Shown: in pieces, positions 1 to 7,439 of the stretch
How positions within the stretch are numbered: position 1 is the stretch's first letter
How the letters are laid out: each line of letters opens with the position of its first letter
NCBI RefSeq assembly: GCF_002159175.1
Contig: NZ_NFGZ01000012.1
Coordinates: 1-64,000, forward strand
DNA length: 64,000 nucleotides
Origin: Flavonifractor sp. An92
GTDB lineage: Bacteria; Bacillota; Clostridia; Oscillospirales; Oscillospiraceae
Direction of reading: 5' to 3'
Made by a program: the position numbers and the translations under genes
Notes under the pieces: generated by a model
Databases searched by the model: none
Told to the model about the DNA's origin: nothing
What the model saw: the letters and a program-made list of their open reading frames with translations, nothing else

Positions 1-49
1 CGGGGCGGGGGGGGGGGGCGGCCCGGGCGTTTTATCGTTTGCGGATCGG

Positions 50-1210
50 TTAGCTCTGGGGCTCGGTACTGGTCGCAGCGCCGTCCAGGATCTCCGTGGC
101 GTCATCCAGCGCCCTCTGATCCATCTCGTCCAGATACTTCTGATAGAATTCTCCCATCTCCATATCGGTGAGGGTCCCCCGGCGCTCCACCTCCATCTCC
201 TCCTGGTAGGTGTTCACCAGCTCCACCACATAGTTCTGGAGCACCGCGTCGGTCTGCTGCGGATCGCCGGCCAGTCCCTCTTCCAGGGACTTCCCCAGGA
301 CCAGGTACAGGCCCTCCTCGCTCTCCACCAGCTCGCTGACCGCGCCGGGCTCCAGCGCGGCGGCAGCCTTCTCCACAGCGGCGGGCAGCGTACCGGGTGT
401 GTAGAAATAGCCCGTCTCGCCCCGGTTCGTATCCTCGTTGTACTCCGTTGCCAGCTCGGCAAAGCGCGCGTCCTTGTCTTCGGCCTGCTCCAGCTGGGCC
501 AGGATGTCCCCGGCGGTCTGGCGCTTGGCGGCGGCCTCATCCTCACTCAGCCCGTCGGTGGAGAGGAAAATGTAGTCCGTATAGCCCAGGTAATCTCCAT
601 ATTTGGCGGGGTCCAGGTAGATCTCGCTGCCCTCCTGGCCGGCCAGCTCCATGAGGCCGTCCAGCAGGCTGGTGGCCGACATCACCCGGCGGAGATTGTC
701 CACGCTCAGGCCGGTCTCCTCCAGATAATTCTGGAACTCCTCCTCGCCGCCCAGGGACTCCTTCATGCCCTCCATCTCCTCGTCGATGGCGGCCTCGTCC
801 TCTTCTGTCAGCGTGACGCCGTACTGATCCGCCAGATTCTCAATGGCGGCGTAGAAGAACACGGTGTCCTCGGCCATATCCTTGGCGTACTGGTTGAGGG
901 TCATGTCAGAAGAGGGGAATTTGGCGTTCCAGTCGATGGTCCCGTCGTCCTGAAAGACCTCCTCGTACATGCCGAAGTAGTCGTGGTACATCTTGAGCTG
1001 ATATTCCAAGGCGCTGCAATTGAAGGCCGCCCAGTAGCAGTACAGCTCGGCGGGGATCTCATTGCCATCCAGCACCAGGACCGTCTCCGCCGGGTCCACG
1101 CCGGTGATGTCGTAATAGACCCCGGAAGGGGCCTCGCCCGCCGGTTTCCCGGTGCAGGCTGAGAGCAGCATCAAAGCGGCCAAACTAATTCCAACGCACA
1201 TTCTTTTCAT
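50..1210 (-). CDS. Exported parvulin-type peptidyl-prolyl isomerase lipoprotein
   Basis: 386 aa. A lipoprotein signal peptide ends in the lipobox LSAC with Cys19, so the protein should be anchored on the outer face of the membrane. The middle is acidic and helical like the chaperone part of PrsA/SurA. Residues about 230-320 resemble a PpiC (parvulin) domain, with the stretch NRGETGYFYTPGTLP and a following LEPGAVSELVE typical of the fold. The start at 1210 was chosen because the lipoprotein signal begins there and AAGGAG lies upstream; the frame stays open further upstream but without a signal sequence. It is the last gene of the pgs set, 1 bp after the PgsW-like gene, so it may fold extracytoplasmic parts of that machinery (inference). 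Family is clear; substrate is unknown. Confidence 0.85.
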   Translation of the reverse strand: MKRMCVGISLAALMLLSACTGKPAGEAPSGVYYDITGVDPAETVLVLDGNEIPAELYCYWAAFNCSALEYQLKMYHDYFGMYEEVFQDDGTIDWNAKFPSSDMTLNQYAKDMAEDTVFFYAAIENLADQYGVTLTEEDEAAIDEEMEGMKESLGGEEEFQNYLEETGLSVDNLRRVMSATSLLDGLMELAGQEGSEIYLDPAKYGDYLGYTDYIFLSTDGLSEDEAAAKRQTAGDILAQLEQAEDKDARFAELATEYNEDTNRGETGYFYTPGTLPAAVEKAAAALEPGAVSELVESEEGLYLVLGKSLEEGLAGDPQQTDAVLQNYVVELVNTYQEEMEVERRGTLTDMEMGEFYQKYLDEMDQRALDDATEILDGAATSTEPQS

Positions 1211-1211
1211 G

Positions 1212-2321
1212 TTAAAACTCCTTGTTTCCGTCCGCCGGACGCTGTGCCGTTCCCCGTTTTCCCGGAGAGCGGAACGCCCCGCGGCCCAGATAGAATACCG
1301 CGGCCGCCAGGGCCAGTCCGGCCCAGGCAAACCCCTTTTGGTAGGCATACTGGTAGTAGACGCCCCCCTCCCCCGGCTGCGGCAGCGGCGTGGGGTCGAT
1401 GGGCAGGCCGTAGGCGGTGGCCAGGCTCTTGATGTTCAGCAGGTGGACCACCGGCACCCCGTCCGCCAGGAAGAGCTGGACCAGGCCGGTGGAGTGGTCG
1501 TTTTCCGACAGCTCGGTCAGGATGCCGCCGTCGCTGTACACGATCACCTTGCTGTTGCCGAAGGAGACGTCGTTTCCGCCCACATTGATGAAGCAGCGGA
1601 TATCGCCATAGTCGTTATAGAGGTCGTGACGCTGCCGGATGTTCTCCAGCAGGTCCTCTTCATAATAAAAGGAATAGCCATACCCCGTCAAGCGGGTTTT
1701 GATGGTCTCCACCGTGGCCGGGTCCATGTCCTTGCCCACGTCCTCCTGTCCGCCGATGGAGATATAGTCGCTCTTGTGTGTCAAAAGTCCCTTCTGGATG
1801 AGGTGGTGCTCCATATCCAGATAGGTCAGCTCCGGGTCGTTGGCCCCGTGGGTGGAGGACCCGAAGGAGCTCATCAGCAGGGGGTCCAGCCCCAGCACCT
1901 CCACCGCGCACATCACCGCGATGTTCAGCGCCGGGAAGGAGCCTGAGCAGTTCACCGCCACCTTGTCCCCGGGCTGGAGCTCCAGCTCATGGAACATATC
2001 CACCACCATGGCGGCCATATTGGGGTTGGTGGAGGTACGCTTGGCCTCCAGATTGCCCAGCGTGGTGGTGATGAGGGAGTAGTCCTGCCCGATCATGCCG
2101 GTGTCATTGATGTCGCTGGCGCTGTTGATGGGCACGCCCAGCTCCTCTTTCAGCCGCCGGATCTCCTCCATACAGGCCTGTGTCCGCTGGGCGGCCTCCA
2201 GCTTGTCGGCGTAATCTCCGGTGGGGATCATGGTCCGGGTGGCAATCAGGAGGGACCAGCTCAGGGCCAGCACCGCCAGAGCCGCCGCCAGGACCGCAGT
2301 TTTTTTCGTTCTCATGCGCAT
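1212..2321 (-). CDS. pgsW: Poly-gamma-glutamate system protein (PgsW-like)
   Basis: 369 aa. One N-terminal membrane segment (about residues 9-28) precedes a long extracytoplasmic domain; a second hydrophobic stretch lies near the C-terminus (about 330-347), followed by a basic tail. The body contains NCSGSFPALNIAVM, SSFGSSTHGAND and GGNDVSFG, as I recall from the family named poly-gamma-glutamate system protein, which occurs beside pgsB and pgsC in operons that lack pgsA. It lies 3 bp after pgsC and 1 bp before the parvulin gene, so translation is probably coupled. Its biochemical role is not known; a role in export or chain handling in place of PgsA is an inference. The name rests on family recall and on the pgsBC context. 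Confidence 0.75.
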   Translation of the reverse strand: MRMRTKKTAVLAAALAVLALSWSLLIATRTMIPTGDYADKLEAAQRTQACMEEIRRLKEELGVPINSASDINDTGMIGQDYSLITTTLGNLEAKRTSTNPNMAAMVVDMFHELELQPGDKVAVNCSGSFPALNIAVMCAVEVLGLDPLLMSSFGSSTHGANDPELTYLDMEHHLIQKGLLTHKSDYISIGGQEDVGKDMDPATVETIKTRLTGYGYSFYYEEDLLENIRQRHDLYNDYGDIRCFINVGGNDVSFGNSKVIVYSDGGILTELSENDHSTGLVQLFLADGVPVVHLLNIKSLATAYGLPIDPTPLPQPGEGGVYYQYAYQKGFAWAGLALAAAVFYLGRGAFRSPGKRGTAQRPADGNKEF

Positions 2322-2324
2322 CCC

Positions 2325-2753
2325 TCAGGTCAGGATCAGTTGGATCAGTTTGATGAGGAATACCACCACACCCAGGGCGCATAGGGTCTTGACGCACCCC
2401 TGTTTTTCCATCTGATTGCCCAGGATGCCCGGGACCAGATAGCCGATGGTCATGGAGAGGTTGTAAAAGAGGTAGGAGTCGCCGAAGTAGAGATAGGTGA
2501 ACAGGGCCTTCTCCACCAGGCCGATGATGATGTACAGCGCGAACTTCCGCCGCCCATACAGGATGGTGACGTTGCCCAGCAGCCGCACCACGCCCACGGC
2601 GATGAGCGCCGAGACCAGTGTGGCGGCGATCTTTACCGGCTCCTCCAGATACAGCGCGAAGTAGAAGGGCACCACAATGCCCCCCGGCACCAGCTGGGTG
2701 GCCTCGGTAAAGATCAGCGTGACCACCAGGGAGAGGATCGCCAGCTCATTCAT
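2325..2753 (-). CDS. pgsC: Poly-gamma-glutamate synthase subunit PgsC/CapC
   Basis: 142 aa, close to the ~149 aa usual for PgsC/CapC. It is an all-helical membrane protein with about four to five segments and the family's N-terminal pattern of a short helix followed by TQLVPGGIVVPFYFALYLEEP. PgsC forms the membrane part of the ATP-dependent amide ligase that joins glutamate through its gamma-carboxyl group, with PgsB as catalytic subunit. The start overlaps the end of pgsB by 8 bp, which suggests coupled translation and a fixed subunit ratio. Identification is strong because both sequence pattern and gene order agree. Confidence 0.9.
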   Translation of the reverse strand: MNELAILSLVVTLIFTEATQLVPGGIVVPFYFALYLEEPVKIAATLVSALIAVGVVRLLGNVTILYGRRKFALYIIIGLVEKALFTYLYFGDSYLFYNLSMTIGYLVPGILGNQMEKQGCVKTLCALGVVVFLIKLIQLILT

Positions 2754-3837
2754 GTGCCTCCCCCCTTTCCAAATACTCGATCATCTGATAGGCCTGCCCC
2801 TTGATGTTGCCCACTCCGGCGATCTGCGGCGTGTCCGCCTGCTCCAGGGCCTCCCGCCAGTTGGCGGCCAGCTCCACCTGCTCCACACCCGCCCGGTGCA
2901 GGAGCCGGCGGGCCAGATAGCGGCACTCCCCCAGCACGATGACCTTGCGGCAGGGCACCTGGGGGAAGAAGTGGCGGAGAAAGAGCAGCAGGCGGTCCGG
3001 CCGGTCGGCGCGGTGGTTGTAGATGAGGGTCAGCTCTCCGCCCTCCGGGAAGGTCTCCCGCAGAAGCTGAAGGGACGACTGGGGATCGTTGGCCGAGAAG
3101 AGATCCAGGAACCGCCGTTCGCCCAGGTCGTAGCACCGGCATGTGCCGAAGTCGGCGTGGTAATCCTCCTGCGCCTGCGGAAAGGCGGCGGGGTCCACCC
3201 CCAGCCGCGCCCCGATGGCGCAGGCGATGGCCCGGTTCTCCGACCCGGCCGGGCCGGTGCCCGGGCAGAGGACCGCCTCGCTCCCCCGTGCCCGGCAGCG
3301 CTCCTGGAAGAAGGGAAAAAAGGTCTCCTCCCCCACGAAGAGCACCCCGTCGGCCGGGATGACGGCGCTGAGGCTCTCGGCGATCTCCTCCAGGCTCTCC
3401 CCCATCTCAAAGATGTGGTCATAGCGCACGTTGGTGATGACGTTCCAGTCCCCTCGCACCATCTTTTCCTGGGATACCCGCTGCAGCTCCGGCGCAACGG
3501 CCATACACTCCAGAATCACGATCTCAGCGCCCTCCCGGCGGGCCCGGCGGAGCATGGAGAGCTGTTCGGCGATGTTGGGCAGGCCCGGACGGCGGATCGG
3601 GTGCTCCACCCCGGCGGTGTCGATGTACACCGGCTGGGTTCCGGTGGTCTTGGTAAAGACCCGGAATCCGGCGTGCCGGAGGTGGGCGTCGATGAGGCGG
3701 CAGGTGGTGGTCTTGCCCCGGATGCCGCTGACGTGGATCACGTGGCGGAAGGAGCGCCGCGCCCGGCGGTTGGCATAGGCCTCATAGAGCAGCCAGCCGA
3801 TGTATCCGGCCAGCAGGATCAGGGATACTGCGAGCAT
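2746..3837 (-). CDS. pgsB: Poly-gamma-glutamate synthase subunit PgsB/CapB (Mur-ligase-like ATPase)
   Basis: 363 aa, slightly shorter than the ~393 aa of Bacillus PgsB. An N-terminal membrane anchor (about residues 3-18) leads into a Mur-ligase-type ATPase. The P-loop reads GIRGKTTTCRLI (about 38-49), followed by KTTGTQP, the ILECMAV stretch and NVRYDHIFEMG, all hallmarks of PgsB/CapB. It activates the gamma-carboxyl of the growing chain with ATP and adds glutamate. ATG is preceded by a purine-rich site (GAGAGGAAGAG). It is the first gene of the pgs set; a hairpin lies between it and the upstream hydrolase gene, so it may depend on read-through or on a promoter I cannot see in the 84-bp gap. 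No pgsA or pgsE follows. Confidence 0.9.
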   Translation of the reverse strand: MLAVSLILLAGYIGWLLYEAYANRRARRSFRHVIHVSGIRGKTTTCRLIDAHLRHAGFRVFTKTTGTQPVYIDTAGVEHPIRRPGLPNIAEQLSMLRRARREGAEIVILECMAVAPELQRVSQEKMVRGDWNVITNVRYDHIFEMGESLEEIAESLSAVIPADGVLFVGEETFFPFFQERCRARGSEAVLCPGTGPAGSENRAIACAIGARLGVDPAAFPQAQEDYHADFGTCRCYDLGERRFLDLFSANDPQSSLQLLRETFPEGGELTLIYNHRADRPDRLLLFLRHFFPQVPCRKVIVLGECRYLARRLLHRAGVEQVELAANWREALEQADTPQIAGVGNIKGQAYQMIEYLERGEAHE

Positions 3838-3864
3838 GGCGTCTCTTCCTCTCCCAGGCTTCCG

Positions 3865-3898
3865 GAAAAGCCCTTCGCCGTCAGACGAAGGGCTTTTC
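3865..3898 (-). terminator. Rho-independent-like hairpin between the hydrolase gene and pgsB
   Basis: Perfect 13-bp stem (arms 3865-3877 and 3886-3898) with an 8-nt loop; on the minus strand the stem ends in CTTTTC. It follows the stop of the 3922-5094 gene and precedes pgsB, so it would end or attenuate transcription entering the pgs genes. Confidence 0.75.
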
Positions 3899-3921
3899 GC
3901 AGATGTTTGGATGTTGTTGGA

Positions 3922-5094
3922 TCAGTCGTAGTAGACCCGGTCAGCGGAGACGGCAGAGGGGTCGTGGTAGTAGCCGCCCAGGCCGTTCTCCATCATTTCC
4001 TCATAGGTGGGGATGTTCTCGATCAGGATGGTCTGATCGGGGTTGACGGTGTTGTTGACCTCCATGATGGTGGTGGCGGTGGCGATGTGCCGGGCCACGC
4101 GCTTGTCGATGGGCCAGCCGTTCTCGTCGATGGGGGCGTAGAGCAGCTTGTGCTCGCCGGCCTTGATGACAAAGACGTCCTTACCGCTCATCAGCAGCTC
4201 CTCGTCGGTGATGCCGCGGATACGGTCCAGCATGGGCTCGGCCACCTCCACCAGGTAGGAAGCGGCGTCGGTGTAGTCGCCCACCTCACGATGGCTCAGG
4301 CCATGGAGGGCGGTGGGAGAGAACTCCATGCCGATGGGCACGTCGAAGGTCTCGGAGGTCAGCATCATGGACACCATGGCCGCCACGGCCTGGCCCTTCT
4401 CATGGACCACGATGGTGTTCTCCACGGTGTACTCCAGCTCGGCCTCGTGGAGGTCCAGAGTCATGTCCACGCCCTCAGCCTTGATGAGCTCGGTGATGGC
4501 GTAGTTGGTGCGCTCGGTCAGCAGGCCGTTGGCCTTGCCGGGCCAGTTGCGGTTGGTGTTGCGGATATCCACGTTGGCCAGGGTCTGGCCGCTGGGATAG
4601 TGGATGTAGACCTCAGGATCCGGCCAGGAGTCCAGGGGATTGGCGTGGCGGTCGCCGAAGCGCCAGACCTTGGTGCCCCAGTCGGTCTCGTAGGTGAAGA
4701 ACCGGGGATAGGCCTCACCCACGCGGGAGTTGGTGGAGCTGCTGTTGTTCTGGCGGTCGATGAGGATGACCTTGCCCTGGTTGACCTTCAGGTTCTCCAC
4801 CAGCAGATTGGCCGCCATGACACCGGCGGGCTCCTCGGCGTGGGTGCCGCCCCAGATGAGCATGCATCCACCCTCGACGCCGCTGTCGAAAATGTAGACA
4901 TTGCAGTCGTTGGTCGTGCCCTTGACCACGTCGCTGTAATCACTGAGCTTCTTGACCTCGGTGATGTACTCACTGACCACGACCGGCTCTTTGTAGTTAC
5001 GGTGCTCCCAGAAGAGATAGCCGGCCACGCCCACGCAGAAGGCGAAGATGATGACGCAGATGGCCTTCACCGTATTGATGTTCAGCTTCTTCAA
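3922..5094 (-). CDS. Membrane-anchored AstE/M14-like zinc amidohydrolase
   Basis: 390 aa. One N-terminal membrane anchor (about residues 10-28) puts the catalytic domain outside the cell. GGTHAEEP (about 83-90) supplies the H-x-x-E zinc pair and DLHEAE (about 215-220) the third ligand, the arrangement seen in succinylglutamate desuccinylase/aspartoacylase and M14-type carboxypeptidases. Such enzymes remove an acyl or terminal amino-acid group. It ends the transporter/peptidase array and lies just upstream of pgsB, so an N-acyl-glutamate or gamma-glutamyl compound is a plausible substrate, though this is an inference from position. The start is preceded by GGGGGAGG on the coding strand. Family assignment is good; specificity is open. 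Confidence 0.75.
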   Translation of the reverse strand: MKKLNINTVKAICVIIFAFCVGVAGYLFWEHRNYKEPVVVSEYITEVKKLSDYSDVVKGTTNDCNVYIFDSGVEGGCMLIWGGTHAEEPAGVMAANLLVENLKVNQGKVILIDRQNNSSSTNSRVGEAYPRFFTYETDWGTKVWRFGDRHANPLDSWPDPEVYIHYPSGQTLANVDIRNTNRNWPGKANGLLTERTNYAITELIKAEGVDMTLDLHEAELEYTVENTIVVHEKGQAVAAMVSMMLTSETFDVPIGMEFSPTALHGLSHREVGDYTDAASYLVEVAEPMLDRIRGITDEELLMSGKDVFVIKAGEHKLLYAPIDENGWPIDKRVARHIATATTIMEVNNTVNPDQTILIENIPTYEEMMENGLGGYYHDPSAVSADRVYYD

Positions 5095-5109
5095 CTGTAT
5101 CCCTCCCCC

Positions 5110-5283
5110 TTACTTCAGGCGCAGCAGGCGCAGCACGAAGGGAACCATGATGACACAATACACCAACGCGGTTTGCGGGTTTTTCGTGCGGCAGAACGCG
5201 CGAATGATCGCGATCAGGAAGAAAAGCGCGGTGGCGTAGGTAAGGACCGTGAAAATGGTGTTGATGATGACCAGAATATCCAT
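5110..5283 (-). CDS. Small membrane protein, 57 aa
   Basis: A complete frame of 57 aa runs from ATG at 5283 to TAA at 5110-5112. It sits 3 bp after the stop of the transporter gene and 15 bp before the hydrolase start. It contains one long or two short hydrophobic helices (MDILVIINTIFTVLTYATAL onward, about residues 2-27, and a second at about 39-53) separated by a basic loop RAFCRTKNPQ, and ends with RLLRLK. I do not recognise a family. Its position directly behind a polytopic transporter suggests an accessory subunit, like the small membrane subunit of TRAP systems, though it is far shorter than DctQ. Confidence 0.7.
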   Translation of the reverse strand: MDILVIINTIFTVLTYATALFFLIAIIRAFCRTKNPQTALVYCVIMVPFVLRLLRLK

Positions 5284-5286
5284 ACG

Positions 5287-6624
5287 TTACACCCCCAGCA
5301 GATTGCCCAGCGGCTTGTTGAAGATCATAGCGGCGGTACACAGCGCCAGAATGAACAGCATCGGCACCAGGGCGGCCTTCAGGAAGCCCTTGTAGTAGCT
5401 GCCCTTGTAGTCCAGCTGCATGACGGCCGCGCGGCCCACCACGGCGGTGGGAGGCAGGCAGTCGCCCACCGGCCACATGACCGACCAGGCGGCCAGGGCG
5501 ATGACGGCGTTATAGCCCTTCATGTTGAACAGCATGATCAGAGGCACGCCCAGCAGGGGGGCCACGGCGTACTGCAGCACGCCCTCGGCCACCGGCAGGA
5601 TGATCCACAGCGCGGCGAACAGCAGGGCGATGGGCAGGATGACCACGCCCAGGGAGATGAGGCCGCGGGCGCCGGTGAGGGTCAGGATCTGGTTCAGCAC
5701 GCCGACGGCGACCATGATGCCCACCAGTTCCTTCAGGTTGACCACGGTGGTGACGGCCACTTCCAGAACATTGACCTTATGCGGCGCACAGAGCAGCACG
5801 GAACCGGCGCTGAGCATGAAGATCATGGGCAGGCCGATGACCGGCCAGTAGGCGGGGATCACACGGGCGCCCAGGATGAGCACCAGCATCACGATGAAGG
5901 GGATGAAGGCCCGCACCGCGTTCCAGCCCTGGAGAGGCTGGGGCAGGGTGGCCAGAACGTCCTCCACGGGGGAGTCGCTCTTGGTGCCGCGGGTCAGGTA
6001 GAAGGTGGCGAACAGGGCGCCGCCCAGGGACAGGATGGCCAGCGGGGCAGTGAAGCCAACATAGGGCATGTTGGCGCCGGCGGCAGCCATCATGGTCCAC
6101 AGGTTGATGGGGGGGCAGGCGGCACTCATGGCGGCCAGGATGAACACCAGGGCCACACGCCGGTCCTCCTTCACGCCCATGGCGGCCAGAACGGTACCCA
6201 CCAGACCGCCCACCGTCAGCACGGTGGTGGCGCCGGAGCCGGTGACCGCACCGGGGACCATCATGACCACCAGCAGCAGGAGCAGGCACAGAATGCGGCG
6301 CTTATAGAAGCGGCCCACGATCTGGTGCACCAGGTAGTTGACACCGCCGGTCTCCTTGTACAGGGTCATGAAGAAGGTGGCGGTCAGGAAGGTCATACAG
6401 ACGTCGAAGTAGTTGAAGGTACCTTCCACCAGATGGCGGATGATCTCGGTAAAGGGCAGGGCGGAGCGCTCATCAACTCCCATAGGCAGGATCAGATGGG
6501 CCACCAGAGCGCCGAGCGCCGCCAGCAGCAGCGTGATCTCGGTGCACGCCTTGAACTTCTTCGCCAGGGCAAAGACCACCACGATCACAGCGATAACTGC
6601 CAGAGAGTGCTGGAACATAGTCAC
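5287..6624 (-). CDS. Polytopic IT-superfamily transporter (DctM/DcuC-like)
   Basis: 445 aa with roughly 11-12 hydrophobic segments. Duplicated halves with glycine-rich re-entrant stretches (VPGAVTGSGATTVLTVGG near 124-141; AWSVMWPVGDCLPPTAVVG near 385-403) and Pro-rich AACPPINLW point to the ion-transporter superfamily that includes TRAP large permeases and dicarboxylate carriers. The start codon appears to be GTG at 6624, seven bases after AGGAGG; an ATG two codons in is the alternative. A lipoprotein gene that could serve as solute receptor precedes it, with a strong hairpin in between, and a tiny membrane protein follows. The substrate is probably an organic acid or amino-acid derivative; this is an inference. 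Confidence 0.7.
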   Translation of the reverse strand: MTMFQHSLAVIAVIVVVFALAKKFKACTEITLLLAALGALVAHLILPMGVDERSALPFTEIIRHLVEGTFNYFDVCMTFLTATFFMTLYKETGGVNYLVHQIVGRFYKRRILCLLLLLVVMMVPGAVTGSGATTVLTVGGLVGTVLAAMGVKEDRRVALVFILAAMSAACPPINLWTMMAAAGANMPYVGFTAPLAILSLGGALFATFYLTRGTKSDSPVEDVLATLPQPLQGWNAVRAFIPFIVMLVLILGARVIPAYWPVIGLPMIFMLSAGSVLLCAPHKVNVLEVAVTTVVNLKELVGIMVAVGVLNQILTLTGARGLISLGVVILPIALLFAALWIILPVAEGVLQYAVAPLLGVPLIMLFNMKGYNAVIALAAWSVMWPVGDCLPPTAVVGRAAVMQLDYKGSYYKGFLKAALVPMLFILALCTAAMIFNKPLGNLLGV

Positions 6625-6644
6625 AAGATTACCTCCTCAGTGCA

Positions 6645-6671
6645 GACTGGGGGCGCGGTGCGCCCCCAGTC
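6645..6671 (-). terminator. Intercistronic hairpin between lipoprotein and transporter genes
   Basis: Perfect 12-bp GC-rich stem (6645-6656 with 6660-6671) and a 3-nt loop, with no U tract. It follows the lipoprotein stop codon. Such hairpins often protect the upstream message or partly stop transcription, giving more receptor than permease. Confidence 0.6.
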
Positions 6672-6697
6672 CGTGATCCGAATCTCGGGGGCGGAGC

Positions 6698-7390
6698 TTA
6701 CTCGGCAGCCATGTAGTCGCCCATGCCAAGGGCGTCCTTGGAGATGATGATGGGGATGTTGTTCTCAGCGGCGTAGTCGGAGAAGAGGCCGTCGCTGTCG
6801 CTCTCCTCCACCACCATGATGACGTCGGCCAGAGGCAGGATGGCGTCGATGGAGGCCTGGTCATTGGCGTCGGTACGGCGGGACATGCCCTCCACGTGGG
6901 CGCAGACGATGGTCATCCCGGCCTCCTTGGCGGCCTCGATGACGGCGGTGCAGCGCTCGATCTCGTCGTTGATGTCGGTGCCGGCGGCGCCCATGCCCTT
7001 GCCGCTGGTGCCGGTGGTGACGATCAGGGTCTTGGCATCGCCGGGATCAAAGGTGTCGGCGGAGAGCTCGTGGTCGTCGGTGGAGGTGGCGCCGATCTGG
7101 CCGGCCACCATGTGCAGCATGACGGAGCCGGTACTCTGACCACAGGTGGTCATCAGGAAGGGCCCGTGGATCTTGCCGTCGAACTCAGCGGAAGTGGTCT
7201 CGCCGCCGGTGGTCTCGTTGCCGGTGGTCTCGTTATCGGCGGGCTCCTTGGTCTCGGTCACGGCGGTGGAGTTCTCGGGAGCCTTGCTCTCGTCCTCCGG
7301 AGTGGTGGTGCCGCCGCCGCCACAGGCGGCCAGGGACAGGATCATGCCAAAAGCCAGAAGAGAGGCGAGCAGTTTCTTGCTGTTTTTCAT
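6698..7390 (-). CDS. Surface lipoprotein, possible solute receptor
   Basis: 230 aa. The signal peptide ends LSLAACGGGG with lipidated Cys23. Residues about 24-68 are a Thr/Glu/Pro-rich linker with ETTGNETTGGETT repeats. The remaining domain of ~160 aa has alternating beta/alpha character: GPFLMTTCGQSTGSVMLHMV, KTLIVTTGTSGKGMGAAG, EAAKEAGMTIVCAHVEG, LADVIMVVEE. This looks like a small Rossmann-type fold; I believe related proteins are annotated as a DUF6305 family, but that is recall only. It sits between the dipeptidase and the transporter, so a substrate-capturing or presenting role for the transporter is reasonable. It is shorter than classical periplasmic binding proteins. Confidence 0.6.
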   Translation of the reverse strand: MKNSKKLLASLLAFGMILSLAACGGGGTTTPEDESKAPENSTAVTETKEPADNETTGNETTGGETTSAEFDGKIHGPFLMTTCGQSTGSVMLHMVAGQIGATSTDDHELSADTFDPGDAKTLIVTTGTSGKGMGAAGTDINDEIERCTAVIEAAKEAGMTIVCAHVEGMSRRTDANDQASIDAILPLADVIMVVEESDSDGLFSDYAAENNIPIIISKDALGMGDYMAAE

Positions 7391-7439
7391 AATAAATCTC
7401 CTTCTTCAATGTCAGGATTGCCGGTTATGCGGAGACCGA

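Noticed and set aside
2677-6747. Very long open frame on the plus strand (over 1300 codons)
   Set aside because: It lies antisense to pgsB, the hydrolase and the transporter. Its translation is His/Gly/Asp/Val-rich without domains, a mirror-frame effect of GC-rich codon use.
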